This document shows, piece by piece, positions 20,299 to 29,401 of a DNA stretch of 64,000 nucleotides. Below the pieces are notes generated by a model. That model searched no databases. It worked only from the letters and a program-made list of their open reading frames with translations, and had not been told where the DNA came from. This DNA comes from Rhodanobacter denitrificans (GTDB taxonomy: Bacteria > Pseudomonadota > Gammaproteobacteria > Xanthomonadales > Rhodanobacteraceae): NCBI RefSeq assembly GCF_003335105.1, contig NZ_QFWQ01000003.1, positions 62,001 to 126,000 of the forward strand, given 5' to 3'. How positions within the stretch are numbered: the stretch's first letter is position 1; each line of letters opens with the position of its first letter. A program made the position numbers and the translations under genes.

Positions 20299-21300
20299 TC
20301 AGAGGCTGGCCGCGGAGGCCTTGCCGTCCTGCATCTGCATGCGGAAACGAGCTACGTTGGCGCGCCTGAATTCGTCCAGGCCCACCGATGCGCCGTCGAT
20401 GCTGACCTGCGCGCCGCTTGCATTGCCGATGCGCACGTCCAGCGACTGGTCGCTGCGGTAGGTCTTGCTGCTGCCGGCCGGCAGCAGCCCGTATTCCAAC
20501 CGCGAACCGTCGGCCTGGACCACCTCGACCCAGCTGGCGGCGGAAAGGCGCAAGCTCAGACTGTGGCCGCCGGCGCCGGCATCGACGGCCGGCGTGGGCG
20601 GCGCGCTGCTGGGCTTGGCGGAGGCCAGATTGGTGTTTTCCAGATTCGGGAACGGCGCCATCGAAGCCAGCAGCGGCTGATCCTGCTCAGCGGGCGGCGT
20701 CACCTTCGGCGGCGACGAAAGCACCGGCTTGCTGGCGCCATCGACGGCGGCGGCGGGCGGCGACGGCGCATCCAGCTGTGCCACCGGGGCGGCATCCAGC
20801 GGCGCAAAATGGCTGAGGTCGCGATCCAGCGTGCCGCGCACGCCCAGCCAGATCATCGGTACAACGATCACCGCCGTCAGCACGACATAGGTCGCTGCCG
20901 TGGCATAGCGATCCAGCAGGAAGCGCGAATGCGAAATGCCGCCGGTGGCCACCAGCGGTGGCTCGACCTGCTTGATGCGATCGAGTTCGGCCTGGACCGA
21001 CGCCTCGTCGAGGCCGAGATGCCGGGCGTACTTGCCGATGTAGCTGCCGAGGTAGATCTTCGAATCGATGCCGTCGTACTGGTCGCGCTCGAGCCGGCGC
21101 AGCACGCGGGCGGGCAGTTTCAGCTGATGCGCGCAGGTTTCCAGGTCCAGGCCGCGAACTTCACGCGCCGCATGCAGGCGGTTGCCGAAACTTACCGTGT
21201 GAGGGCTTGTCGACGACACATCCATGTCGGACAAATTGATGCCGAACAACTCGGGCTCACTCGAACCCTGCGCGGTCGGATGTGGCTGGATGGAAGTCAT
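20299..21300 (-). CDS. rodZ: RodZ-like cell-shape protein
   Basis: A 333-residue bitopic membrane protein. Residues ~35-105 form a helix-turn-helix domain (FGNRLHAAREVRGLDLETCAH, SYIGKYARHLGLDE) that in RodZ binds MreB rather than DNA. One membrane helix lies near residues 133-153 (VVLTAVIVVPMIWLGV), followed by a Pro/Ala-rich linker and a C-terminal DUF4115 beta domain (SLRLSAASWVEVVQADG, KTYRSDQSLDVRIGN). It overlaps pilF by 4 bp. Confidence 0.9.
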   Translation of the reverse strand: MTSIQPHPTAQGSSEPELFGINLSDMDVSSTSPHTVSFGNRLHAAREVRGLDLETCAHQLKLPARVLRRLERDQYDGIDSKIYLGSYIGKYARHLGLDEASVQAELDRIKQVEPPLVATGGISHSRFLLDRYATAATYVVLTAVIVVPMIWLGVRGTLDRDLSHFAPLDAAPVAQLDAPSPPAAAVDGASKPVLSSPPKVTPPAEQDQPLLASMAPFPNLENTNLASAKPSSAPPTPAVDAGAGGHSLSLRLSAASWVEVVQADGSRLEYGLLPAGSSKTYRSDQSLDVRIGNASGAQVSIDGASVGLDEFRRANVARFRMQMQDGKASAASL

Positions 21301-22085
21301 TGGCTGGCGGTAGTGTCAAGGGCGTGCGCCTGCTCCGAGTCCGGGAACTGGCTGAGCAATCGCTTGCGGTAGTTGTGGGCGCCTTCCGTGTTGCCCAGAC
21401 TGGATTCGATGTCGTGGCCTAGCTTGAGCGATGCGGCAGTCGGCTGATCCAGCGCATCGAACCGCTGGATGAAGGCCCTGGCGCGAAACGCATTTCCGTT
21501 CTGATAAAGCGTGTTGGCAAGCTGGAAGAGTGCCTCTGCGTTTTTCGGATTTCGCACGATGGCGTCACGAAAACTCGCTTCGGCCCCGGCGACGTCGTGC
21601 GCGCGCAGCTGGCACACGCCGGCATTGGTCAGCGCCACGTCCGGGGTCTGGTAGAAGGGGTCGGCGACGGCTTTCTGGAAATAGCCGTTTGCCTCGGCGA
21701 TCTTTCCCACATGGCAGAGGAACACGCCAAGGTTGTTGTTCGGCGCGCCCTTGGCCGGTTCCAGCTCCACAGCCCTGCGGTAATGCTGCTCGGCTTCGGG
21801 CAAATTGTTGATTCGTTCGTACAGCACCGCAATCACGGTGTGCGCCGGCGCGTAATTGGGGTCGAACTGCAGGGCCTTGGTCAGTTTTTCCAGGGCGGTC
21901 TGCAGGTCACCGGAGGCCAGGTAGCGCTGGCCCAGTTCGGTGTGGATCCGGGCGGCATCCTGCGCCTGGTCGGCCTTGCTGGCCTGCGGCATGTTCTTGC
22001 CCAGCGAACTGCTGTCGGTGCGCGTGGTGACGCAGCCGGCCAGCAGCAGCGACAGGCAAATCAGCAATGCCCGGTCAAATCGCAT
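21297..22085 (-). CDS. pilF: Type IV pilus biogenesis lipoprotein PilF/PilW
   Basis: A 262-residue lipoprotein with lipobox LLLAGC (Cys near residue 17) and about six TPR units ([48 protein letters not shown]). It is the pilotin that places the PilQ secretin in the outer membrane. ATG 22085 is preceded by GAGGGGAC and starts exactly at the signal peptide; the start overlaps the last 11 bp of rlmN. The gene position between rlmN and rodZ is the classical one. No other pilus gene is in the window. Confidence 0.92.
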   Translation of the reverse strand: MRFDRALLICLSLLLAGCVTTRTDSSSLGKNMPQASKADQAQDAARIHTELGQRYLASGDLQTALEKLTKALQFDPNYAPAHTVIAVLYERINNLPEAEQHYRRAVELEPAKGAPNNNLGVFLCHVGKIAEANGYFQKAVADPFYQTPDVALTNAGVCQLRAHDVAGAEASFRDAIVRNPKNAEALFQLANTLYQNGNAFRARAFIQRFDALDQPTAASLKLGHDIESSLGNTEGAHNYRKRLLSQFPDSEQAHALDTTASQ

Positions 22086-23220
22086 GCAATGTCCCCTCGT
22101 CCTGCCGTTTGCGCAGACCGGCACTGCGCCGGGTGCGATCCGTGACCTGCCCGGCCAACTGGCCGCAGGCCGCATCGATGTCGTCGCCGCGGGTACGCCG
22201 CAGCATGGTCAGCACGCCGGCATTGAGCAGCTGCGTCTGGAACTCGTGGATCGTGCCCGCGTCCGAGCGCTCGAAACGGGTGCCCGGGAAGGGGTTGAAC
22301 GGAATCAGGTTGACCTTGCAGGTCGGCAGCTTGCGCATCAGCTTGATCAGCTGGCGTGCGTGCTCGGGCTGGTCGTTGACGCCCTTCATCAGGGTGTACT
22401 CGAAGGTGATCGAGGTGCGCGGCTTGCGCGCGATCCAGCGCTGGCAGGCCGCGAGCAGTTCGGCGATCGGGTAGCGCTTGTTGAGCGGCACCAGTTCGGT
22501 ACGCAGCTCGTCATTGGCCGCGTGCAGCGACACCGCCAACGACACATCGATGGCATCGGACAGTTCGTCGATCAACGGCACCATGCCGGCAGTGGACAAC
22601 GTGACCCGCTTCGACGCCAGCCCGAAACCGAGGTCGTCGCGCATCAACTTCATCGCCCGCACCACGTTCTCGAAATTGGCCAGCGGCTCGCCCATGCCCA
22701 TCATCACCACGTTGGTGATGCGGCGGTTCTGGTGGGTGACGTTGCCCAGGTACTTCGCCGCCACCCACACCTGGCCGATGATCTCGGCGGTGGACAGGTT
22801 GCGGTTGAAGCCTTGTGCGCCGGTCGAGCAGAACTGGCAGTTCAGCGCACAGCCGATCTGCGAGGACACGCACAGGGTGCCGCGGGTCGGCTCGGGGATG
22901 TACACGGTCTCGACCGCGTTGCCCTTGTCCATGCCCAGCAGCCACTTGTGCGTGCCGTCGGTGGCGGCCTTGTCCAGCAGGGTGTTCGGTGCGCCGATGT
23001 AGCACGCCTCGGTGAGCTTGGCGCGCAGCGCCTTGCCCACGTCGGTCATGTTCTCGAAGTTGTCTTCCAGATCATGGTAGATCCACTTCATCACCTGCTC
23101 GGCGCGATACGGCTTCTCGCCGAGCTGCGCGAAGAAATCACGCAGGCCCTGGCGATCGAAATCGAGCAGGTTGACCTTGGCGGCCATCGGACCGGATGAA
23201 GTGGCAGTGACCTGATTCAT
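22075..23220 (-). CDS. rlmN: Dual-specificity 23S rRNA/tRNA methyltransferase RlmN
   Basis: A 381-residue radical SAM enzyme that makes 2-methyladenosine at A2503 of 23S rRNA and A37 of some tRNAs. The [4Fe-4S] motif is [28 protein letters not shown] and [11 protein letters not shown] are diagnostic. The C-terminal catalytic Cys region ([11 protein letters not shown]) is present. The last ~15 residues are a basic tail. M12 ([10 protein letters not shown]) at 23187 could be an alternative start. Confidence 0.97.
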   Translation of the reverse strand: MNQVTATSSGPMAAKVNLLDFDRQGLRDFFAQLGEKPYRAEQVMKWIYHDLEDNFENMTDVGKALRAKLTEACYIGAPNTLLDKAATDGTHKWLLGMDKGNAVETVYIPEPTRGTLCVSSQIGCALNCQFCSTGAQGFNRNLSTAEIIGQVWVAAKYLGNVTHQNRRITNVVMMGMGEPLANFENVVRAMKLMRDDLGFGLASKRVTLSTAGMVPLIDELSDAIDVSLAVSLHAANDELRTELVPLNKRYPIAELLAACQRWIARKPRTSITFEYTLMKGVNDQPEHARQLIKLMRKLPTCKVNLIPFNPFPGTRFERSDAGTIHEFQTQLLNAGVLTMLRRTRGDDIDAACGQLAGQVTDRTRRSAGLRKRQDEGTLHAI

Positions 23221-23235
23221 GATTTTCTGAAGAGT

Positions 23236-23258
23236 GCGGCCACGGATGGCCGCTTTTT
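23236..23258 (+). terminator. Hairpin with T-run between ndk and rlmN
   Basis: GCGGCCA (23236-23242) and TGGCCGC (23247-23253) form a perfect 7-bp stem with loop CGGA, followed on the plus strand by five T. Both flanking genes are on the minus strand, so the T-run faces the wrong way for them. It may stop antisense transcription, or act as a hairpin in the rlmN leader. Confidence 0.6.
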
Positions 23259-23288
23259 GATCTTCGCGCTCACGGACGAGCGCAAAAA

Positions 23289-23714
23289 TTACCTGGACAA
23301 CACGTCCGTCGCAGCGAAGAAATAGGAAATCTCCACCTTGGCGGTCTCGACCGCGTCGGAGCCGTGCACGGCATTCGCGTCGATGGAATCGGCGAAGTCG
23401 GCGCGAATCGTGCCCGGTGCGGCTTCCTTCGGGTTGGTGGCACCCATCAGGTCGCGATGGGCCAGCACGGCGTTCTCGCCTTCCAGCACCTGGATCATCA
23501 CCGGGCCGGAGATCATGAACTCGACCAGCGCCTTGAAGAACGGGCGCTCGCGATGCACGGCATAGAAGCCTTCGGCTTCCAGGCGCGACAGTTGCTTCAT
23601 CCGACCGGCGACGATCTTGAGACCGGCCTTTTCGAAACGAGCGTAGATTTCGCCGATGACGTTCTTGGCAACGGCGTCGGGCTTGATGATGGAAAGGGTG
23701 CGCTCCAGCGCCAT
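23289..23714 (-). CDS. ndk: Nucleoside diphosphate kinase
   Basis: A 141-residue kinase that balances NTP and dNTP pools by a phospho-histidine mechanism. The active-site His is in [12 protein letters not shown]; the N-terminal [13 protein letters not shown] and the [16 protein letters not shown] motif are diagnostic. It leads the ndk-rlmN-pilF-rodZ-yfgM-bamB-der series. Confidence 0.98.
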   Translation of the reverse strand: MALERTLSIIKPDAVAKNVIGEIYARFEKAGLKIVAGRMKQLSRLEAEGFYAVHRERPFFKALVEFMISGPVMIQVLEGENAVLAHRDLMGATNPKEAAPGTIRADFADSIDANAVHGSDAVETAKVEISYFFAATDVLSR

Positions 23715-23866
23715 GCGGGTCTGCTCCGGGAAAACGGATGGATGGAATGGGGTCGTGGCCGGCCCCCGGCCGGCGAGAATTCGGCTAAATCCGACAGAGG
23801 TTGCGGATTTAACTCACGAAAGTTTGACAGATTCTAACTCATACGCAAGTCGGCGGGTATTTGCAA

Positions 23867-23880
23867 CAAACGACCGTTTG
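23867..23880. promoter_or_regulatory. PsrA-type operator 1
   Basis: CAAACGACCGTTTG, a near-perfect 14-bp palindrome (CAAACG/CGTTTG arms). Its right arm overlaps the -35 box of the psrA promoter, a repressing position. Confidence 0.8.
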
Positions 23881-23907
23881 ACGACCGCGGAACTGTCCGC
23901 GTATGCT
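23878..23907 (+). promoter_or_regulatory. Predicted psrA promoter
   Basis: -35 TTGACG (23878-23883), 18-bp spacer, -10 TATGCT (23902-23907). Transcription would begin near 23914, inside operator 2, leaving a leader of about 24 nt. Two operators bracket the promoter, which implies autorepression. Confidence 0.65.
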
Positions 23908-23922
23908 CAAACGATCGTTTGA
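23907..23922. promoter_or_regulatory. PsrA-type operator 2
   Basis: TCAAACGATCGTTTGA, a perfect 16-bp palindrome directly after the -10 box. It fits the known PsrA motif of GAAAC/CAAAC and GTTTG arms with a short centre. A third copy precedes fadH (56528-56541). Confidence 0.85.
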
Positions 23923-23937
23923 ACCGGCCCGCGGCCG

Positions 23938-24567
23938 ATGGATGGTTCTCCCGTGAACAGCTCCGGCTCGACCAAGGAACGGATACTCGGCGCCGCCGAA
24001 CTCCTGTTCGCCCAGCGCGGTTTCGAAGGCGCCTCGCTGCGCCAGCTCACCGCCGCCGCGGGCGTGAACCTGGCGGCGGTCAACTACCACTTCGGCTCCA
24101 AGGACAAGCTGGTCGAGGAGGTGTTTCGGCGCCGTCTGGACGCACTGAACGAGAGCCGGCTGGTTGCCCTGGCCAAGGTCGCCGGCGCCCCGGGCACCAC
24201 GCTCGAGGACGTGCTTGAGGCCTACATCCGCCCTGCCCTCGAACTGTCCCACGACAACAGCGGCGCGCTTTTCATGCGCGTGCTGGCGCGCGCGTTCGCC
24301 GAGCATGACGACAGCCTGCGCCAGTTCCTGTCCACCAACTACGGCCACGTGATGCGCCAGTTCACCGCCGAATTCGCCCGCCTGCTGCCGCAGCTGAGCA
24401 AACCGGAGCTGTACTGGCGCATCGACCTCGTCACCGGCGCGCTGACCCACGCGATGTCCGGCTTCGGCATGATCCAGCGCAAGAGCGACGTCAGCGAGCA
24501 CGCGCATCGCGAGCAGACCGTCCAGCACCTGGTTCGCTTTGCCGTCGCCGGGCTCAGCCATCCCTGA
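23938..24567 (+). CDS. psrA: PsrA-like TetR repressor of fatty-acid degradation
   Basis: A 209-residue TetR regulator. The DNA-binding half (ERILGAAELLFAQRGFEGAS then LTAAAGVNLAAVNYHFGSKD) closely resembles Pseudomonas PsrA, including the GVNLAAVNYHFGSK recognition helix; the C-terminal half (LFMRVLARAFAEHDDSLRQFL, YWRIDLVTGALTHAMSGF) also follows PsrA. Family knowledge: PsrA is released from DNA by long-chain fatty acids or acyl-CoAs. Two matching operators flank its promoter, and fadN and the thiolase follow 45 bp downstream. There is no clear ribosome site before ATG 23938; GTG at 23953 preceded by GGATGG is a possible alternative start. Confidence 0.85.
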   Translation: MDGSPVNSSGSTKERILGAAELLFAQRGFEGASLRQLTAAAGVNLAAVNYHFGSKDKLVEEVFRRRLDALNESRLVALAKVAGAPGTTLEDVLEAYIRPALELSHDNSGALFMRVLARAFAEHDDSLRQFLSTNYGHVMRQFTAEFARLLPQLSKPELYWRIDLVTGALTHAMSGFGMIQRKSDVSEHAHREQTVQHLVRFAVAGLSHP

Positions 24568-24612
24568 CCTCATCCCCAGATCCAACCCGCTTGCACCATT
24601 TCGGAGAAGCCA

Positions 24613-27000
24613 ATGACCGCTGCATCCTCACCCACATCAGCGCTGCGCATCCGCAAGGCCGCCGTGCTGGGCGCCGGTGTCATGGGCGCGCAGATCGCCG
24701 CGCACCTGACCAACGCCGGCGTCGAGACTGTCCTGTTCGACCTGCCCGCGAAGGACGGCCCGAAGAGCGGCATCGCGCTGAAGGCCATCGCCAACCTGGC
24801 CAAGCTGTCGCCGGCGCCGCTGGCTGACAGGAACCTCGCCAGCGCGATCATCTCGGCCAACTACGACGACGACCTGGACCACCTGAAAGATGTCGACCTG
24901 GTGATCGAGGCGATCGCCGAACGGATGGACTGGAAACTCGACCTGTACCGGAAGATCGCCCCGCACCTGTCGAAGACCGCGATCATCGCTTCCAACACCT
25001 CCGGCCTGTCGATCAACACGCTGGCCGAGGCGCTGCCGGAAGAAATGCGCCACCGCTTCTCCGGCGTGCACTTCTTCAACCCGCCGCGCTACATGCACCT
25101 GGTCGAGCTGATCCCGACCCGGCTCACCGACCGGAACGTGATCGACGGCCTCGAAGCCTTCCTCGTCACCACCGTCGGCAAGGGTGTGGTGATCGCCCGT
25201 GACACGCCCAACTTCATCGGCAACCGCATCGGCGTGTTCTCGATGCTGGCCACCATGCACCACACCGAACAGTTCGGGCTGGGCTTCGACGTGGTCGACG
25301 CGCTCACCGGCCCGGCCGTGGGCCGCCCCAAGAGCGCCACCTACCGCACCGCCGACGTGGTCGGTCTCGACACGATGGCGCACGTCATCAAGACCATGGC
25401 TGACACCCTGCCCGACGATCCGTGGCACGCGTACTTCAAGGCGCCGGTGTGGCTGGCCGGCCTGATCGAGAAAGGCGCGCTGGGCCAGAAGACTGGCGCG
25501 GGCTTCTACCGTAAGGCCGGCAAGGACATCGTCGTGCTCGACGTGGCCAGGCAGGATTACCGCGTTTCCGAGCAGAAGGCCTCGGACGAAGTGGCCGCCA
25601 TCCTCGCCATCAAGAATCCGGCCGAGAAGTTCGCCAAGCTGCGTGCCAGTAGCGACAAGCAGGCGCAGTTCCTGTGGGCCACCTTCCGCGACCTGTTCCA
25701 TTACACCGCCTACCACCTGGCCGACATCGCCGACACCGCGCGCGACGTGGATTTCGCTATCCGCTGGGGCTACGGCTGGAAACTCGGGCCGTTCGAGACC
25801 TGGCAGGCCGCCGGCTGGCAGCAGGTCGCCGGCTGGATCGCCGAGGACATCGCCGCCGGCAAGGCCATGAGCAAGGCGCCGCTGCCCGCCTGGGTCACCG
25901 ACGGCCGCAGCGGCGTGCACGGCAAGGCCGGCTCGTATTCGGCCAGCGCCAACACCGACAAGCCGCGCTCGCAGCACCCGGTGTACCGGCGCCAGCTGTT
26001 CCCCGACCCGATCCTGGGCGAGAAGTTCGACACCGGCAGCACCGTGTGGGAGAACGACGGCATTCGCCTGTGGATGCTGGGCGACGACGGCATCGGCATC
26101 ATCTCGTTCAAGACCAAGATGCACACGGTCAACGACCAGGTGCTCGACGGCATCCAGCACGCCATCGGCATCGCCGAGGAGAAGCTCAAGGCGGTGGTGA
26201 TCTGGCAGGACTCCGAGCCGTTCTCCGCCGGCGCCGACCTCAAGGGCGCGCTGGGCCTGCTGCAGGCCGGCAGGTTCGACGACTTCGAGAAGATGGTCGC
26301 CAACTTCCAGCGCACCAGCATGCGCATCAAGCATGCGCTGGTGCCGGTGGTGTCCGCCGTGCGCGGCCTGGCGCTCGGCGGCGGCTGCGAATTCCAGATG
26401 CACTCCGCCCGGACTGTTGCGGCACTCGAAAGCTACATCGGCCTGGTCGAGGCCGGCGTCGGCCTGCTGCCGGCCGGCGGCGGCCTGCACGAGCTGGCCG
26501 TGCGCGCCGCGAAGGCCAATCCGGCCGATCCGTTCGAGGAATTGAAGAAGGTGTTCGAGACCGTGGCGATGGCCAAGGTCTCCGCCAGCGCGTTCGAGGC
26601 GAAGAGTCTGGGCCTGCTGCGCGACAGCGACGTGGTGGTGTTCAACGCCTACGAGCTGCTCTACGTGGCCAAGCAGGTCGCCAATGCGCTGGCCGAATCC
26701 GGCTACCGCCCGCCGCTGTACCAGCGCGCCATCCCGGTGGCCGGCGACGTGGGCACCGCCACCTTCCGCGCCTCGCTGGCCAACCTGCAAGCCGGCTATT
26801 TCGCCTCCGAACACGACGTGGAAATCGCCCGGCGCATCGCCGACACCCTGTGCGGCGGCGTGATCGAGCGTGGCTCCGCGGTGGACGAGGAATGGCTGCT
26901 GGCGCTGGAGCGCAAGCACTTCGTGGAACTCGCCAAAACCGAGAAAACCCAGGCCCGCATCGCCCACACCATGACCACCGGCAAGCCGCTGCGGAACTGA
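24613..27000 (+). CDS. fadN: FadN-type 3-hydroxyacyl-CoA dehydrogenase / enoyl-CoA hydratase
   Basis: A 795-residue bifunctional beta-oxidation enzyme. The dehydrogenase comes first: Rossmann motif GAGVMGAQIAAHL near residue 19, IASNTSGLSI, HFFNPPRYMHLVE, then two 3HCDH C-terminal parts. The crotonase domain is in the C-terminal third (about residues 490-710): SAGADLKGAL and RGLALGGGCEFQMHS hold the oxyanion and catalytic regions. The order dehydrogenase-then-hydratase matches Bacillus FadN and is the reverse of E. coli FadB, so the symbol fadB would mislead. GGAG precedes the ATG. The thiolase follows after a repeat element. Control by PsrA is inferred from the operators. Confidence 0.9.
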   Translation: MTAASSPTSALRIRKAAVLGAGVMGAQIAAHLTNAGVETVLFDLPAKDGPKSGIALKAIANLAKLSPAPLADRNLASAIISANYDDDLDHLKDVDLVIEAIAERMDWKLDLYRKIAPHLSKTAIIASNTSGLSINTLAEALPEEMRHRFSGVHFFNPPRYMHLVELIPTRLTDRNVIDGLEAFLVTTVGKGVVIARDTPNFIGNRIGVFSMLATMHHTEQFGLGFDVVDALTGPAVGRPKSATYRTADVVGLDTMAHVIKTMADTLPDDPWHAYFKAPVWLAGLIEKGALGQKTGAGFYRKAGKDIVVLDVARQDYRVSEQKASDEVAAILAIKNPAEKFAKLRASSDKQAQFLWATFRDLFHYTAYHLADIADTARDVDFAIRWGYGWKLGPFETWQAAGWQQVAGWIAEDIAAGKAMSKAPLPAWVTDGRSGVHGKAGSYSASANTDKPRSQHPVYRRQLFPDPILGEKFDTGSTVWENDGIRLWMLGDDGIGIISFKTKMHTVNDQVLDGIQHAIGIAEEKLKAVVIWQDSEPFSAGADLKGALGLLQAGRFDDFEKMVANFQRTSMRIKHALVPVVSAVRGLALGGGCEFQMHSARTVAALESYIGLVEAGVGLLPAGGGLHELAVRAAKANPADPFEELKKVFETVAMAKVSASAFEAKSLGLLRDSDVVVFNAYELLYVAKQVANALAESGYRPPLYQRAIPVAGDVGTATFRASLANLQAGYFASEHDVEIARRIADTLCGGVIERGSAVDEEWLLALERKHFVELAKTEKTQARIAHTMTTGKPLRN

Positions 27001-27005
27001 CCGCT

Positions 27006-27085
27006 CGTCGTCCCGGCGAAGGCCGGGACCCAGCGACTTTGGTTTACGTCTACGACACTGGATCCCTGCCTGCGCAGGGATGACG
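27006..27085. repeat. Composite palindromic repeat between fadN and thiolase
   Basis: Two hairpins in an 80-bp unit: GTCCCGGC/GCCGGGAC (27010-27029, loop GAAG) and ATCCCTGC/GCAGGGAT (27062-27081, loop CTGC). The outer ends CGTCGTCCC and GGGATGACG are imperfect inverted copies. Read on the minus strand it gives the well-known spurious peptide VIPAQAGIQ, the mark of a dispersed repeat found in many proteobacteria. Confidence 0.85.
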
Positions 27086-27140
27086 ATCAAAAACTGAAGT
27101 GCGTCGCCGCTATCAAGCGCGACGCCACGGAGCAAGAACC

Positions 27141-28346
27141 ATGAGCAAGCAAATCCAAGACGCCTACATCGTCGCCGCCACCCGCACCCCGGTCGGCAAG
27201 GCGCCGCGCGGAGTGTTCCGCAACACCCGCCCCGACGACATGCTCGCCCACGTGATCCGCGCCGTGATGGCGCAGGCGCCCGGCATCGACCCGCACCAGA
27301 TCGGCGACGTCATCATCGGCTGCGCCATGCCCGAGGCCGAGCAAGGCATGAACGTGGCGCGCATCGGCCTGCTGCTGGCCGGCCTGCCCGACACCGTGCC
27401 CGGCGTCACCGTCAACCGCTTCTGCTCCTCCGGCCTGCAGTCGGTGGCGATGGCCGCCGACCGCATCCGCCTGGGCCTGGACGACCTGATGCTCGCCGGC
27501 GGCACCGAAAGCATGAGCATGGTGCCGATGATGGGCCACAAGGTGGCGATGAACCCGGCCATCTTCGACAACGAGCACATCGGCATCGCCTACGGCATGG
27601 GCATCACCGCCGAGAACGTCGCCAAGCAGTGGAAGGTCAGCCGCGAGCAGCAGGACGCGTTCTCGGTGGAAAGCCACCGTCGCGCGCTCGCCGCCCAGGC
27701 CGCTGGCGAATTCAAGGACGAGATCACCCCGTTCCAGCTCGCCGACCACTACCCCGACCTCGCCACCCGCGGCATCGTCACCGACAGCCGCCTGATCGGG
27801 AACGACGAGGGTCCGCGCGCAGGCACCACGCTGGAAGTGCTGGCCAAGCTCAAGACCGTGTTCCGCAACGGCCAGTTCGGCGGCACCGTCACCGCCGGCA
27901 ACTCCAGCCAGATGTCCGACGGCGCCGGCGCCGTGCTGCTTGCCAGCGAAAAGGCGATCAAGCAATACAACCTGCAACCGCTGGCCCGCTTCGTCGGCTT
28001 CTCCGTCGCCGGCGTGAAACCCGAGGTGATGGGCATCGGCCCGAAGGAAGCGATCCCCAAGGCGCTCAAGCAGACCGGCATCAGCCAGGACCAGCTCGAC
28101 TGGATCGAACTCAACGAAGCCTTCGCCGCCCAGGCGCTGGCCGTGATCGGCGACCTCAAGCTCGATCCGGCCAAGGTCAACCCGCTCGGCGGCGCCATCG
28201 CGCTCGGCCATCCGCTCGGTGCCACTGGCGCGGTGCGCATAGCCACGCTGGTGCACGGCATGCGCCGGTGCAAGCAGAAGTACGGCATGGTGACGATGTG
28301 CATCGGCACCGGCATGGGTGCGGCGGGCGTGTTCGAAGCGCTGTAA
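27141..28346 (+). CDS. fadA: Acetyl-CoA acyltransferase (thiolase), beta-oxidation
   Basis: A 401-residue thiolase. The acyl-enzyme Cys95 is in VNRFCSSGLQS; the His of GGAIALGHPLGATG and the second Cys of CIGTGMGAAG complete the active site. It performs the last step of beta-oxidation, shortening 3-ketoacyl-CoA by acetyl-CoA. ATG 27141 follows GGAGCAAG by a normal distance; an in-frame ATG at 27099 adds 14 basic residues and lacks a ribosome site. It is downstream of the FadN-type gene with a repeat between, and a strong hairpin follows the stop. Confidence 0.93.
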   Translation: MSKQIQDAYIVAATRTPVGKAPRGVFRNTRPDDMLAHVIRAVMAQAPGIDPHQIGDVIIGCAMPEAEQGMNVARIGLLLAGLPDTVPGVTVNRFCSSGLQSVAMAADRIRLGLDDLMLAGGTESMSMVPMMGHKVAMNPAIFDNEHIGIAYGMGITAENVAKQWKVSREQQDAFSVESHRRALAAQAAGEFKDEITPFQLADHYPDLATRGIVTDSRLIGNDEGPRAGTTLEVLAKLKTVFRNGQFGGTVTAGNSSQMSDGAGAVLLASEKAIKQYNLQPLARFVGFSVAGVKPEVMGIGPKEAIPKALKQTGISQDQLDWIELNEAFAAQALAVIGDLKLDPAKVNPLGGAIALGHPLGATGAVRIATLVHGMRRCKQKYGMVTMCIGTGMGAAGVFEAL

Positions 28347-28370
28347 TCGCCTGACAAGCCTGCAGCGACG

Positions 28371-28398
28371 AACGGCGCCGTAGCGATACGGCGCCGTT
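28371..28398 (+). terminator. Terminator-like hairpin after the thiolase gene
   Basis: AACGGCGCCGTA (28371-28382) and TACGGCGCCGTT (28387-28398), a perfect 12-bp stem with loop GCGA, followed by TTTC when the last paired T is counted. The core is nearly identical to the hairpin at 30137-30158. It separates the convergent thiolase and GlxA genes. Confidence 0.8.
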
Positions 28399-28432
28399 TC
28401 CGGCTACGGCCCGTGGAACGCCGCAGCCACCC

Positions 28433-29401
28433 TCAACGCCGACGCGCCGACGCCGGGCTGTCGCTGGCATGGGTCGACCACAACCGGCGTAGCTGGCGTG
28501 CCGACCCCAGTCCGGCACGTTCGGCGGCGCGCTCCACGCTGTCGCCGTTGGCCAGCGCCTGGCGGGCGAGCGCCAGCCGCAGGCGGGCATGGTAGCGGTT
28601 GATCGACATGCCGCTGGCTTCGCGGAAATGCCGCGTCAGGCTGCGCACGCTCATATGGCCAATATCGGCCAGCCGCGCCAGCGGCCATTCCTGGTCGGGT
28701 GCCCTGGTCAGCGCATCCTGCACGTGGTGGATGGCCGTGTTCATGTGGTTGCGCCCTTCCAGCCACGGCGACAGCGCGGGATCGCCCGACGCACGCCGCA
28801 TATAGACGGCCATTTCGCGCGCTACCGCGGCGGCCAGCCGCGACGAGCCCAAGCCGGCGATCAGATGCAGCGCCAGATCGATGCCGGCGGTGATGCCGGC
28901 GCTGGTGTACACCTCGCCGTCCTCGACGAACACGCGGCTGTCCAGCACCTCGGCCGTCGGCGCCAGCAGGCGCAGCGTGTCGAGCAGGCTGTGATGGGTG
29001 GTGCACCGGCGACCGTCGAGCAACCCGGCGGCCGCGGCCAGTAATGCGCCAGAGCACACGCAGGCAAGTCGCCGGCCGTGGCCGCCACGTTGTTGCAGCC
29101 ATGCGACCAGGGCCTTGCTGGCGGGCGAGGACAACACCTCCTCGCCGCTGCCGGTGGCGCCGCACACCACGATCATCGCGTGATCGTCCAGCTGCGCCGG
29201 CAACGGCTCGATGCCGGCCAACCCCAAACCCAGCGCCGTCGTGGCAGCTTCGCCGCCCGCAATCGGTGCCAGCATGCGCAGGCGCACCGGCAGGCCCATC
29301 GAGACGGCGATGCGGAACGCATCGGCGGCGCCGGCGAGATCCAGCAGGATCAGCGCCGGCGGCAGCACGAAGCACACCTCAGTGATCGGCGAGGACTTCA
29401 T
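28433..29401 (-). CDS. GlxA-type regulator (DJ-1/PfpI domain plus AraC HTH)
   Basis: A 322-residue regulator. Residues ~5-190 are a DJ-1/PfpI-like amidotransferase fold (VCFVLPPALILLDLAGAADAF, ACVCSGALLAAAAGLLDGR, TSAGITAGIDLALHL). The C-terminal ~110 residues hold the AraC domain (LARLADIGHMSVRSLTRHFRE, SVERAAERAGLGSARQLRRLW). Such proteins typically control catabolic genes for quaternary amines or nitriles. The start overlaps the 3' end of the cysteine hydrolase gene by 23 bp, so the two form an operon. No ribosome site is evident, consistent with coupling. Confidence 0.88.
   Translation of the reverse strand: MKSSPITEVCFVLPPALILLDLAGAADAFRIAVSMGLPVRLRMLAPIAGGEAATTALGLGLAGIEPLPAQLDDHAMIVVCGATGSGEEVLSSPASKALVAWLQQRGGHGRRLACVCSGALLAAAAGLLDGRRCTTHHSLLDTLRLLAPTAEVLDSRVFVEDGEVYTSAGITAGIDLALHLIAGLGSSRLAAAVAREMAVYMRRASGDPALSPWLEGRNHMNTAIHHVQDALTRAPDQEWPLARLADIGHMSVRSLTRHFREASGMSINRYHARLRLALARQALANGDSVERAAERAGLGSARQLRRLWSTHASDSPASARRR

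Noticed and set aside
24637-27135. Very long open frame antisense to the FadN gene, and similar ones antisense to carB, GH2 and rpsA
   Set aside because: High-GC codon use leaves the opposite frames open. They lack ribosome sites and recognisable domains, while the sense frames are clear enzymes.
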